A stretch of DNA of 64,000 nucleotides, from the NCBI GenBank assembly GCA_004565275.1, contig SDOX01000128.1, positions 496,839 to 560,838 of the forward strand. Reading direction: 5' to 3'. A program made the translations under genes and the position numbers. Shown piece by piece: positions 43,349 through 53,718 of this stretch. Under the pieces are notes generated by a model that saw only the letters and a list, made by a program, of their open reading frames with translations, had not been told where the DNA came from and searched no databases. Position 1 is the first letter of the stretch. The number at the start of each line of letters is the position of its first letter. This stretch comes from Nannochloropsis salina CCMP1776 (taxonomy: Eukaryota > Sar > Eustigmatophyceae > Eustigmatales > Monodopsidaceae).

Positions 43349-45712
43349 ATGCGGTCTTCGAAAATACGCAAGGTAGCAGAGGTTGAGGTTGCATTCCCTC
43401 TTTCATCTCCTCCTCCTTCATCCGCCTCCGCCTCCGCTACACCAAGCAGTATCTTGACAACCATACGTGACATTGAGCGAGGCATACTGGATGGACAGGA
43501 CCTGCAGCACTTAAATGGACTTACACCTCTTCTTGTACATGTCCGGGCCTTACTTCAATCCATGATTGGAGCGCTGGAGGAGGAGAGTGGTGCAGAAAAA
43601 GTGCTGAACAACAAGGACAGGGAGGTTGCCGGCTTACAGTCTATGCATGCTTTGCGGCGCATCTTCACGGCGTTAGTCAATCGAGGAGACGTGCGAAAAC
43701 CAATAACAAAAGCTTCCATTACTGCTTCCAGTCCTGTAAATGCCATTACCCCGGAAACATCCCTCACAAGTACTTCGGGTGCTCTGGAGAAGGGCGAAGT
43801 TTTGTCAGGCGTAAGTAGAGCGCAAGATCGCAAGCGTGCTGGCCACGTGGAAATTCAGGAGCGCCAGAATGAGACTCGTGGCGTAAATGCAGAGGAATCG
43901 CTGCGTATATTTCGACAATGGGCGTACCGCCAGTACGCCACTTTCCTTTCTCTTCTACTCGACCTAGTGGAGGGCAAAGCTCACGACATAGCCCACCCCT
44001 CTTCCTACTCATCCTCTTCCTCTTCTTTAATATCCATGAAACCTGCTTTCTCTATTAAAGTGCGCATTCGCGCCGCAGCCCTTCGCACCATCATGGAGAT
44101 GGTGAAAGTGGAAAGCGTGGTTTTGCACAAGAACTACCGTTCCTTCGGGCACGACCTGTTCTACCGGCTTCTTATGAGGCTACTCAGCAGCAGTACCAAG
44201 AGTATCAGCTCCCACCACAGCCATACGTGTGGCAACTCTGACAAAGAGGAGGAATCTGGAAAAGTAGTCGATGCGCGGGACCTGGCGGACCTGCTGGAGG
44301 TTCTCCGTGTTGACTACATAGAGCCCTACTGTGACGTTCGCTATTGGCTCTTAAAAGGGCTGGGAATCTGGGCAAGAAAGGAGCTGAAAGAGGGACGATG
44401 TAGGACATCCACGGAACAAGAAGAGGCAGCAAGGACGGAAACGGCGTTGAAGCTGTTGATGATGGTGCGATTGAGCGAGGAGGAATCGGCGATGCGCTCA
44501 CTCTGGGTGTCGCTTGAGGATGAAAAGGGGGATGGGGCATTGCTGCCGAGCCAGGGAGGGAAGGAGGAAGAGGAGGAGGAGGAAGAGACCGGGTGGGATT
44601 GGTCGGGAGACGAGGGGATGGGCCATGGGGAGGACGAGGAGGCACTCGGGAAAGACGGAGCCAGGGAGCGCGTTCCCAACGTGGCGAGTCTCTCGGCGCA
44701 TCAAAAAGCCCTGGAAGCTGCTTGGCTTGGATGCCTGCGACTCCCTGATCTCGCTCCCGCCCTTTATCGGTCCATCACCCAGCATGTGGCCCGTCACGTC
44801 CTGGGACACCTGCCACGGCCTTTACTTCTCGCGGATTTTTTCACCGCCGCCTACGCGCAAGGGGGTTTAACGGCCGTCATTGCCCTGGAAGGCCTTTTCG
44901 TTCTAATGCAGGCGCACAATTTGGAATACCCGAGTTTCTATTGCTCCCTCTACGGGCTCCTGAGCCCCGGGCCTCAAGTCTTGTACTCCCGGCACCGGGC
45001 ACGCTTCTTCCGCCTCCTCCGTCTCTGCCTCGTCTCCACCCTGGTCCCCGCCCACGTGGTCGCTGCTTTCCTGAAACGCTTGGGCCGACTTTCCCTGCGT
45101 GCGCCCGCCCCGTCCGTCATTTTTTTCCTCTCCCTCCTAACGGTAGTCCTTCGCGCCCACCCAAGCTGCCTTGCCCTCTTGCATCGGTCCCGAGCGCTGA
45201 AGGGGATCGACCAAGCTCAGGCCGTGGATCGATTCGACCCGGGCGCGGAAGATCCGGCTGCTGCCTTCCAGATGACGGAGTTGGCCGCGGGGAAACACGA
45301 GGGAGAGGACCAAGACGGGTATAACGATGCACAGATGGGGGGGATTCAGACATCCCTGTGGGAAGTGGCGGCCTTGCAGATGCATTATCACCACGCCGTT
45401 GCTTCGCTTGCGAAAGGACTGGAGATTACCACCCCAGAGGATCCGAAAAAGCCCCTCTCAATGGACATGGAGGCGATGGCTTCGTATACGTACACAGAGC
45501 TTTTCACCCTGGAGGGGAAGTATTGGAAGAGGGGGAAGAAGGAGGAGATGGCGGGTAGGAAACGGCGAAGGAAAGGTCTGGAGGGAGGTCAAGAGGAAGG
45601 GGTGGCCCTTGCGCATGAAAGAAAGTCAAGGTCAGGGAAGCTTTTTCAAGCAGGAGACGTTTTCGACGGTCTCTTTGTCTTGCCCTCCCTGTCCACGGTG
45701 AGAAAAGAGTAA
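43349..45712 (+). CDS. NOC4: Nucleolar complex protein 4 (NOC4/UTP19)
   Basis: CBF/Mak21-domain protein that pairs with Nop14 in maturation and nuclear export of the 40S ribosomal subunit. One exon from the ATG at 43349, 787 residues. The N-terminal half is helical with basic and Ser-rich breaks; an acidic stretch (about 44560-44650) precedes the CBF domain. Family marks in the C-terminal half are ALEGLFVLMQAHNLEYPSFY, LYGLLSP, SRHRARFFRLLRLCL, SVIFFLSLLTVVLRAHP, then SLWEVAALQMHYHHAVASLA and SYTYTELFTLE. A GTGAGA at 45698 just before the stop could be a donor for one more small exon, but the domain is already complete. Human NOC4L is about 516 residues; the extra length is low-complexity insertion. 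Confidence 0.88.
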   Translation: MRSSKIRKVAEVEVAFPLSSPPPSSASASATPSSILTTIRDIERGILDGQDLQHLNGLTPLLVHVRALLQSMIGALEEESGAEKVLNNKDREVAGLQSMHALRRIFTALVNRGDVRKPITKASITASSPVNAITPETSLTSTSGALEKGEVLSGVSRAQDRKRAGHVEIQERQNETRGVNAEESLRIFRQWAYRQYATFLSLLLDLVEGKAHDIAHPSSYSSSSSSLISMKPAFSIKVRIRAAALRTIMEMVKVESVVLHKNYRSFGHDLFYRLLMRLLSSSTKSISSHHSHTCGNSDKEEESGKVVDARDLADLLEVLRVDYIEPYCDVRYWLLKGLGIWARKELKEGRCRTSTEQEEAARTETALKLLMMVRLSEEESAMRSLWVSLEDEKGDGALLPSQGGKEEEEEEEETGWDWSGDEGMGHGEDEEALGKDGARERVPNVASLSAHQKALEAAWLGCLRLPDLAPALYRSITQHVARHVLGHLPRPLLLADFFTAAYAQGGLTAVIALEGLFVLMQAHNLEYPSFYCSLYGLLSPGPQVLYSRHRARFFRLLRLCLVSTLVPAHVVAAFLKRLGRLSLRAPAPSVIFFLSLLTVVLRAHPSCLALLHRSRALKGIDQAQAVDRFDPGAEDPAAAFQMTELAAGKHEGEDQDGYNDAQMGGIQTSLWEVAALQMHYHHAVASLAKGLEITTPEDPKKPLSMDMEAMASYTYTELFTLEGKYWKRGKKEEMAGRKRRRKGLEGGQEEGVALAHERKSRSGKLFQAGDVFDGLFVLPSLSTVRKE

Positions 45713-46064
45713 GAAGGGTCACGTGATACGGAGGACACGAGTGGGAAACAAAGCATCGAGAAAATAATCTGGGGGCAGAATGGCCGCTTCTCTACCAGTA
45801 ATATTTTCCAACACTTTTTTCCGTGCGATTAAGGATGTTCTTTTTTCCTCGCAACCCTGTCTTGGTCGTCGAAGGCACATGCACAGATACATTCGCAGCC
45901 AAAGCACGCATAACTCGAAATAATGACAAGGATTCTCCCCTTTCTTCAACACACGCACTCTTTGAACTAGTCGCAGGTCGAATCGATACTCACTGTGAAA
46001 GCCATCTTCCCGCGCTTTCCTTGCTGCGCACTGACTCGATGATCCTCCCCGCGGTTCAGCACGC
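45713..46064. other. Convergent intergenic region
   Basis: 352 bp between the ends of NOC4 and the minus-strand surface protein gene; no supported gene. Confidence 0.4.
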
Positions 46065-47915
46065 TCATCCGTCATGCATATTCAGCATCATCAAGATCAT
46101 CGCCAGCCCCAGCATCAGGGACAAAGATGTCTTCACAGAGCCCAAGTCCCCTCTCAGCCGTCCAGCCCCCGAGCTCAAATGCTGCTGCTCGGTTCCAACC
46201 AAATGACACATGGCGTTTCCACACTCGAACGTGCTCCGGCAGATTTCCTTCACTTGAGCCTGCGTGTCCTTGTCGCAAACGTCGCAGCGGAAAGCAAATA
46301 TGGCGTCGAATGCTTCGCAGGACGTGAGTCCATGTACGATGTTGGAGCAGCCTTTCAGGCACTTGGTGTCCTGCCCGTCCAGAGCAAGCAAGTCAAAGAC
46401 TGGTCCGGGAGGCTCCGTCGGAGCTGGTCTGGCCGTAGGACTTCGGGTGGGGGAGGCAGTAACCAAGGTGGGGGCATCGGTGGGCGGCATGGTCAGTGCC
46501 ACACATGCTGCGATGGACTGGTCAATGTCTGCCTGAGGCCTGGGGGCTCCACTTGTATACGGCACAGTTATCCCGAAGGTGATGGTATTTCCGGCTTGGA
46601 ATTCGCCCGCGTAGGAGGGCAGCCATGGCGGATAGAACGAAGACGCGAGCTCAAAATTGTCGACAATAAGCTTGAGTCCGCATAATGTCTGGTTGCCGAC
46701 GTTGATGATCGAGCCCGTAATGGTGGCGGAGGACGCAGTGACCGTAGACCCTTGGCAAAGCTGCACGCTCACCGCCCCATTCTCCAACACCTCGCACTTA
46801 TTTGTTCCCACCTCGGCCAGGGTGGCGGTCGGTTTGGAAGTGGGCGTTGGGACTTCTTGGTCATTGCCCTCGGTGGTGGTAGCCCCGCCCAAAGGATTTT
46901 CCTTGGGATCGGTCACCACGTCAGGGTTGTCGAAGGGGTTTGGGGGTCCCTCCGCCCCTGGCTCCTTCCCGCTCATGGACGTCCCAAAGGGGTTGCCAGG
47001 CAAGCTTCCCGCATTGGGGAAGCCTCCTTGACTTCCACTGCCAGGCATTCCACCCCCAGACCCCGGCATGCTCCCTCCAGATCCTGGAAGCCCTCCCCCA
47101 TTACCCCCGGTGCCTGGGATGTTGTTCAACCCGCCATTGTTTCCTCCTATTTCCCCCGAATTGTACATCTCGCTCATTCGCTGGTAGGCGGTACGGCATT
47201 CTACTGTACCATATCCTTTAAGAGCATCATAAGCTCCTGTCAAGGGGGCGGGTAGCTGGCTCCAGCCTCCGTCGCTCAAACCTTGTTGTGCCCGGTGATG
47301 TCGTGGCGAAATTCTTTTCAGACGCCGGGAGGGAGAACCCGTTTTGATCCAGGTGTCATACAGGCCCAACGCAGCTTTCATAGCTTGCTGCTTTCGAACA
47401 GGTGTGGTTGACAGTTTATTAACTGACCCATCCACCGCTAAAACGGCGGCCTGTCCCTGAGTAGTACTTCTCACACCCGAGGTCCAAGTATCAGCCAAAG
47501 GGCCTCCGGCAGGCGACAGCGATCCGTAGCATTTTGAGAGATGGCGTGCCAGGTCGACGTATGCTGCATACTCTGATGCGGATAAGTAGGCTTCTGCCTG
47601 CTTTTTGAGATCTTCATTCGCTGTCAATGATTCCAAGGCAGCAACGAAAGAGGACATTTGCATCACTTCATTAAAAGTTGCGTAGGGAGAGTCCGGTGTC
47701 TCCACGACAGAGGACACGTCAATCTTATCTAAACCTGCTGCTTTTCGTAGACTTATTTTGTCTCCGGCGGCAGAAATAGCCATTCCAAGAGCCGCGCTTC
47801 CGCCCATGCCACTTAGAGCTTGGACAGACGGCACGTCATTCAGAGCTATAATTAGTCCAGCGGCCCAGCCCAATCTTCGCAAAACTGCCATTCTTCTAGG
47901 CGAATTTTTCTTCAT
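46065..47915 (-). CDS. Surface protein with CBM49-like and Cys-rich domains, GPI-type end (paralogue A)
   Basis: 616 residues in one exon from the ATG at 47915. Layout: signal peptide (hydrophobic LGWAAGLIIALN); helical domain with a few Cys (to about residue 245); Gly/Asn/Pro/Ser-rich linker (about 255-345); a beta-type domain at about 372-495 (TGSIINVGNQTLCGLKLIVD, then YPPWLPSYAGEFQAGNTITF) that resembles carbohydrate-binding module family 49 in its N-x-G..L-x-L-x-V..LP-x-W-LP-x-L-x-AG pattern; a Pro/Thr-rich linker (ASPTRSPTARPAPTEPPG); a Cys-rich module with eight Cys (about 520-575); and a hydrophobic C-terminal tail (LSLMLGLAMILMMLN), as expected for a GPI anchor signal. The divergent neighbour has the same order of parts and is a paralogue. 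CBM assignment is tentative. Confidence 0.78.
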   Translation of the reverse strand: MKKNSPRRMAVLRRLGWAAGLIIALNDVPSVQALSGMGGSAALGMAISAAGDKISLRKAAGLDKIDVSSVVETPDSPYATFNEVMQMSSFVAALESLTANEDLKKQAEAYLSASEYAAYVDLARHLSKCYGSLSPAGGPLADTWTSGVRSTTQGQAAVLAVDGSVNKLSTTPVRKQQAMKAALGLYDTWIKTGSPSRRLKRISPRHHRAQQGLSDGGWSQLPAPLTGAYDALKGYGTVECRTAYQRMSEMYNSGEIGGNNGGLNNIPGTGGNGGGLPGSGGSMPGSGGGMPGSGSQGGFPNAGSLPGNPFGTSMSGKEPGAEGPPNPFDNPDVVTDPKENPLGGATTTEGNDQEVPTPTSKPTATLAEVGTNKCEVLENGAVSVQLCQGSTVTASSATITGSIINVGNQTLCGLKLIVDNFELASSFYPPWLPSYAGEFQAGNTITFGITVPYTSGAPRPQADIDQSIAACVALTMPPTDAPTLVTASPTRSPTARPAPTEPPGPVFDLLALDGQDTKCLKGCSNIVHGLTSCEAFDAIFAFRCDVCDKDTQAQVKEICRSTFECGNAMCHLVGTEQQHLSSGAGRLRGDLGSVKTSLSLMLGLAMILMMLNMHDG

Positions 47916-48680
47916 ATGAAGTCAGCGTCAAGTATGCTGTTATAATAGGTGTCGTCGTGTAAGCAGGGTACAATAGCATTCTACATATGTCTCTTGACTT
48001 CCTAAATTCTTTAGTTGTCTTAAGCCGTGATAAGATCACATTGTCGTGCTCCCAAGTTTACAAAGGCAAGCACATTGATTCCAATCATAATATGTTGAAG
48101 CATAAATATTCACTTGGTGAATGATTGTACTTGCTTGCGCATTCCTCGAGCTCCTTGCCCGAAACATGCTCTGACGAAATTCAAATCTAAATCTCAAAAA
48201 ACCGTTTAAATTCAGCCCTCAACGGCTTTATGCATGCGACTGAGTTGCTGAGCATGGCGTCGACTACTACAGCTCCCTCGTCCCTCTCTCTCATTTCTGT
48301 CTACCTTATTGTACGAATTTCCTCATTTCCTTCGTGGAAGGGGTCTTTGGTATTTCATTTAAAAAAGACCAGCGTTGTCTCGCGGGCCACAAACTTTGTA
48401 TCGATCCTTTCTTTCTATTGCTCCACACGATCTTTCTGGTGCTCGCCTAGTGTGCATACGTTGGAAGCAAACTTCTGATCTCATGTGCATATGCAATTTT
48501 TCCAGGAGGATGCTTGTTCCGCACCTTTTATTGCACCACACCTGAAAAGCAACTACACTCAAGTACTACCACAGCTTAGTAATATGTTAAATACTTACGC
48601 TGGCTTGCCTTCCTCAACTACCCGCACACAGACAAAGAGAACCTTACCGTTCCCCCGTCACCTTTTCAAACAAATAAACC
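47916..48680. promoter_or_regulatory. Divergent intergenic region between the two surface-protein paralogues
   Basis: 765 bp, A+T-rich, between the start codons of the paired paralogues. Both promoters must be here, so the pair may be co-expressed. No clear inverted symmetry of the sequence was found by eye. Confidence 0.45.
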
Positions 48681-50588
48681 ATGCGCATTTTCCGTCTGGT
48701 CCTTACCCTGTCCTTGGCTGCGACGGTCTTCGCAGAGGACACCGTCTCTACTACAAACACCGAAGCCGTCGCTGGGGCCATCCAGGGAGCTGTCTCTGAC
48801 AGCGGTGTTACCATCCCGCCCATCTCTCCGGAGATGAGGGATGCTGCCACAGACGTGATTAAGAACGTGAGCGACGGCGCGGCGGTGAGTGAGATGGTGA
48901 ACGAAACGGACGCACAAGCTCCCGCTATTCAGATTGTGAATGACTCCGAAGAAAAGGCTCCTGCCATCCCTCCTGAGATGAAGAATGCTGCCGGCCAGGT
49001 TATCAAAGAAGTAGCCAACAGCGAGGCGGTGAAAGGTGCTGTGAAGGAGAGCGGATTGGAGACTCCCAACATTTCCCCCGAAATGAAAGACGCAGCCGGG
49101 AACGTGATCAAGCAGGTGGCCAACAGCGATGCCGCCAAACAGAACGGGGTAAGAGTCTCTGAAGAAGTGCAAATGAGAAGGCCTAAGGATAGGGACATTG
49201 GACTAGAAGGTGCCCATCATTCACTCATGATTATCTGTGGGCTCTCACTTACCACACCAATGCAGGCGTCAGACCTACTGAACACAGTCGCAGGACAGGT
49301 TGATTCCGGCGCCGCCTCGAGCACGGGCAAGGCATCGACCAGCGCCAATCCCGGGATGGATCTGTTGACGAATGCCGCCCAGGCGTCCAACAACCCAACA
49401 TTGCAGGCTGCGAGCTCGATCGGAAGTATGGCGAAGCAGGCGGGCGTCATCCCCACCAACAGCATTGACCGAGCGAAAGCCGCCAACCCCGAGCTCGGGG
49501 CGCTGATCAATGGCCTCCAAAGCACTGCTAGCATTGCCAATAGCATGAGCCAGTGCTACGCCTCCATTGAAGGAGACGAGGACGCCATCAACAGGTCCCT
49601 CCTCTCCTTGGGCACGAGCATGGTCAGCTCTGACTCGATCACCGCGGCCGCGGAGGTGGGTAAGGCCCTGATCATGGCGTCGCCAGCCGCTAGCACCTCA
49701 CAAAAGAACGCCATGTACCAGCTCTTCCGGATCTACTTGGACCAAAATGCCAACACGGGCAAGGCGCTGACCACGGCCCAGGAGAAGGCTTACTCGTCCT
49801 TGACGACCGAGTGTAACGCCGCTTTCGACGACGTCGTCACCACCTACCAGGACAGCAAGGGCACCATTTCCTCCATCATGGCGGGTGGAAACTCCAACGT
49901 GACCTGCGCCAATTTCCAGGATAACTCCACCTCCGTCGATATGACCCTGTGCGTGTGGCCCACGGCCATTTGGACTCTTGGGGACAAGATGATGGCGAAT
50001 GTGAGTGCGACCTTTACCAACTATGGCGTAGGCCTCTGCGACGTCAAGTTCTATATCATCAATCTGGCAGATGCCGTGGGACTGAAGCCCGCCTGGCTGC
50101 CGGATGCGAAGGAGGCGTTCCCCCAAGGCATTCCTAAGGGGGCCGAGATCGCGATTGAGGCAGCCGTGCCCTGGACCAACGAGATTGCGGAGAGCAAGCC
50201 AGTCGTCGACATTCTGAAGGGATGGTCGGCGTGCCCCAACGGCCCTGCCACGCCTCCCCCTGTCGTCCAACCGACAACGAAGCCTAAGGTGGACAATGGC
50301 GTGCTCAGCTCGGCGTCGGCATGCTTCATTACCCCTGCTTGTACCGCAGCCATCGCTCCCTTTGGGGATGACTCGTGCGGGGCGTACTCACAGCTTTTGA
50401 CTTCCGGATGCTCCACTTGCTCCCCTGAGATTTTGGAAGCGGCCGGCAAGTCTTGCTTGACGACCTGCTCCAGCCAGTACTGTGGCACAGCCAGCGACAA
50501 GGAGGAAGCTACCAGCGGAGCCGGCGCTCTTTCCAAGGCCGTCGCCTTTGCGGTCACTCTGGCAGCTGCCTTTGCCTTTGCGCTTTAG
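48681..50588 (+). CDS. Surface protein with CBM49-like and Cys-rich domains, GPI-type end (paralogue B)
   Basis: Exons 48681-49148 and 49266-50588 (intron 49149-49265, GTAAGA..TGCAG; its length is a multiple of three and it has no stop, so retention would add 39 residues); 596 residues. Signal peptide MRIFRLVLTLSLAATVFA. The N-terminal region has three spaced copies of a helical repeat (SPEMRDAATDVIKNV, PPEMKNAAGQVIKEV, SPEMKDAAGNVIKQV). A helical Ala/Ser-rich domain follows, then the beta domain (GVGLCDVKFYIINLADAV, PAWLPDAKEAFPQGIPKGAE, ending in DILKGWSAC) aligned with paralogue A, a short PPPVVQPTTKPK linker, a Cys-rich module (SACFITPACTAAIAP, CSTCSPEILEAAGKSC, CSSQYCG) and a hydrophobic Ala/Phe-rich tail consistent with a GPI signal. 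Probably extracellular, cell-wall facing; function unknown. Confidence 0.8.
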   Translation: MRIFRLVLTLSLAATVFAEDTVSTTNTEAVAGAIQGAVSDSGVTIPPISPEMRDAATDVIKNVSDGAAVSEMVNETDAQAPAIQIVNDSEEKAPAIPPEMKNAAGQVIKEVANSEAVKGAVKESGLETPNISPEMKDAAGNVIKQVANSDAAKQNGVRVSEEVQMRRPKDRDIGLEGAHHSLMIICGLSLTTPMQASDLLNTVAGQVDSGAASSTGKASTSANPGMDLLTNAAQASNNPTLQAASSIGSMAKQAGVIPTNSIDRAKAANPELGALINGLQSTASIANSMSQCYASIEGDEDAINRSLLSLGTSMVSSDSITAAAEVGKALIMASPAASTSQKNAMYQLFRIYLDQNANTGKALTTAQEKAYSSLTTECNAAFDDVVTTYQDSKGTISSIMAGGNSNVTCANFQDNSTSVDMTLCVWPTAIWTLGDKMMANVSATFTNYGVGLCDVKFYIINLADAVGLKPAWLPDAKEAFPQGIPKGAEIAIEAAVPWTNEIAESKPVVDILKGWSACPNGPATPPPVVQPTTKPKVDNGVLSSASACFITPACTAAIAPFGDDSCGAYSQLLTSGCSTCSPEILEAAGKSCLTTCSSQYCGTASDKEEATSGAGALSKAVAFAVTLAAAFAFAL

Positions 50589-52280
50589 GTTCCTCCTGGG
50601 GGGCGAAGGGAGGCGGAGAGGTGGAAAAATGATAATACAGGGCAGGAGGATGGTGGAAGTGGGAAAAAAATCCGTCATTGGAATAATATCTCTTGTAAGA
50701 TTTTGAATCATTGCAAAGATGGCGGAAAAACTATGCTTGTAATTTGGGCGGAGGAAATGCATATGTACGGAAAGGAAGTTGTTTTTTTTCACACAGGAGA
50801 ATCAGATCTACAAATGTGAGGCTTGAAATGAAAAAAGTGAGGGGGGAGCGTGATAGAACTCGTCTGTGCAAGACTGATGTAAATCTACAGGAAAGTGGAG
50901 CGCGCGAGCGGCTTTACGCGCCACATCACCACGGTCTCTTTTGTTTAGCCAGTATAATTTTCTTCCAAGCACTTTGTAGAGTACTCGAAAAGGAACGCAA
51001 AAAGAGAATGAAAGAGACAGGGATAGGAGGCAACAGATACCATTGGCTGATCGAGACAAGATGAGAATCAAAAGAGGGTCCTGTGTCGGCTGCATTTAAA
51101 GATTCTGGTTTAAAAGTTGAGGGTGAATAAATCGCTGAGATCATGCCATACCATGTACCTTTTTTGGGATTCTCTCAGAGTTTTTTCTTCATTTCGAATC
51201 ACGAGCCTGAGACAGCGACACAAAGCAAAGGAGTTGAAGGAAACGCGGCAACCAACGGAGTTCTGGGACAGCAAAATGCAACCGAGAAAGAAAAGAGAAG
51301 AAAAGTAAGAGAGAAAGAGAACGAAAGTAGAGACTGTTTCTCTTGCAAAGCACTCGCTAAACCCGTGGAAAGAAAAATTGTACACGTTTTAGGGGGAATG
51401 ATGTGTCTGTATTGGTTTATTTTGAAGCTTCCTAGAGTATGCTGGATTCAGTGTCACGCCTTCTTGTAAATTGCTTAGCTGAAATAGCATTATTATGTAC
51501 ATAGAAATGGACAAGGAGATCGTTGTACGATTATCAAATTCAAATCGAGACACCAATCGGCGCCACACGCTGAGTCTGCAAGTTTCTTTCATTTCGGCAA
51601 TACCGGATAAAAACAATCGACATTACATGATGTTATGCTTAGATTTTAAATTTTCGATGCTCTTGTAGAATTATATGATTCTTTGGCAAAAAGCAACTTC
51701 TTTGTTTGGCTAAAGAGGCTGCACGTGGGAAAAGAAAAGATGAACATGTCCGGATCCGCAAGAAGAACAATACCTCAGCACTAAAATCCTCTGTATTATA
51801 TAATGAGAATGTACTCATTACAATAAATTATGCCATAGGAAAGGTTGAAACGTCATTATTGTATAAAGCTCGCACTTACGATTTGCGAGGCACTCTAACA
51901 GAATCGCAAGCGTGGTCTGTGTCTGAGTAACAAAGTACTCACGTATGTGCAAGTTCTTCACAACATTTTACTTTTAACATTCACATCTAAAAAAAATCAA
52001 ACGAGCGTAAAATTACGAATGGAATGTGGCTGGAGAGGTCTTGATAAATAAATGAAGAGGTCATGGCGTGAGATTGTTTTTTAAAAATCGGTTGGAAGAA
52101 ACGGCTGCTTTGAGAATTTGAATAATGCCCGGTCCCGTCCACCCCCAGCACGGCGAGGGATCCAGGAAGAGGCGAAGAGGTTTCGGGGATGGGTCTCCGC
52201 GTAAATGTGACATACTATTTTTACCAGTTTAACGTACCATTATATGCCACCTAGGCGTCTAAATTGGTCGTAAATATCAA
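50589..52280. other. Long A+T-rich region without a recognised gene
   Basis: 1.69 kb, distinctly A+T-rich compared with flanking genes, between two plus-strand genes. Open frames are all below 120 codons and look random in amino-acid make-up. No tRNA cloverleaf or rRNA was recognised. It is the only place in the window where neighbouring genes do not alternate strand, so an unrecognised minus-strand or non-coding gene here is possible. Confidence 0.4.
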
Positions 52281-53718
52281 ATGAAGGCCCGCCGGCATCT
52301 CACTTGCTTCGCGGCCCTATTGGGTAAGTCTCCCATAACCTCATGCATGCGAATTCCCCGTATCTTCCCCCCTTCATCCCTCACTTCCTGATGCATGTTC
52401 CTCACGGTCCGAATTTTAATATGTACGTAAAGCCATGGGGGCTTTCTTGACAGACAATGCTCCCCTAGCCGAGGCTCAACGCATTCGTGGAAGTGTTAGT
52501 ACGGAGAAAGCTGATGCTATCCCGCCTGCAGGCCCTGCCGTCCCCGTCCAGGACGCAGCTCCCTCAAGTGCTGATTTATCCACCACCGTGAATGAGGACG
52601 AGGTTCCTAAAACGAAAGTCCGCGTAAACATCCGACGCAAAGACGCCTCAAAAGAAGCACAGAACGGATTGCAAGAAGAAGGGCATCAAACACACCACGT
52701 GTACGTAAATAAGATGGAGGTCAAGAGACTTGAAGAGCCGCCCGCTACCGGTATTGCTGTCGGAGAACCTAATCCTGCTGCTTCTCAGCACCACACTCAT
52801 CACGCACATTTCGAGTTCCAACAGCGGACGATGCAGTCAAGGGTGGAAGAGGGAGCGGACGTCCGGGAGGCGAAGGACGAGCTGAAGGAGCGAGGAATTG
52901 GGGGAGCCACTCATGACAACAACCATAACGAGATCCTTGATACGGCCTCTGAATCTGACACAGGCTTGAATCGCATGACTCTCAAGGAATATTTGCTTGA
53001 ATATGGAGAGGAGGGAAGGCGGGGAAGGAAGAACAAGAAAAGTCCTGGCGCAGCATCTATAGCAGCCACGGACAAGGCGGGCGCAAGAACCACGACACCG
53101 GCGATGAAAATTCATACAACGCAGTCCCTGTCGAGCATGCCTTCCCCCAATAAGGTCGAGTCCCCGGTGGATTCGACTAGAGAGGGAGCGGCGACGGAAG
53201 GAACAGAGCTGTCACCCATTCCCTCCGAGTCCGGCTCCACAAAGAATGGATTGGCCGGCATGGCGGACGAGACCAAACACAACGTGCAGGAAGTGACCAA
53301 GCGAATTCGGAAAAGAGCGGCGGAACCAGGCCAAGAACGGGGGGACATTGACCCGGCAGATTTGGAGGAGATCCGGGCACGGGCCGTGGGGGACGAGGAC
53401 GAGGAGGGCGTGGAGGCGGAAGACGCGGCAGCCCAGGTCCCAGGAAACGCAGTGGAGGAGGTCAGGCCGGAATGCCCGGGTGGAATGGTTTACAGCGACT
53501 GCGGTCGCCCCTGCACCGCCACCTGTGAGCATCTAAGACCGGTGTGTCCGGCGGTGTGTGTCGCGCGCTGTCACTGCCCACACGACAAGCCGATTTGGGA
53601 CGGAGAAAATTGTCTGGAGGAGGCACAATGTCGCCTCAAAGCAAAGGCGGATGGAAACCAGGAAGAAGGGGCAAATAAGATGTCGGGCAAAGCACTGCGT
53701 GGAGCGAGAGTGGGGTAG
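52281..53718 (+). CDS. Secreted TIL-domain (trypsin inhibitor-like) protein
   Basis: Exon 1 (52281-52323) encodes MKARRHLTCFAALL; intron 52324-52432 (GTAAGT..AAAG) joins in phase to exon 2 (52433-53718), completing a signal peptide (..AALLAMGAFLTDNAPLAEAQ). 442 residues. Most of the mature protein is disordered, acidic and Ser/Thr/Pro-rich, with a His-rich patch (SQHHTHHAHFEF). Near the C-terminus (about residues 355-405) is one trypsin inhibitor-like Cys-rich domain: CPGGMVYSDCGRPC, CEHLRPVCPAVC, CHCPHDKPIW and CLEEAQC give ten Cys in TIL spacing. In animals such domains inhibit serine proteases or build mucin-like proteins. The acceptor has a poor pyrimidine tract, but the resulting signal peptide is convincing. 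Confidence 0.82.
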
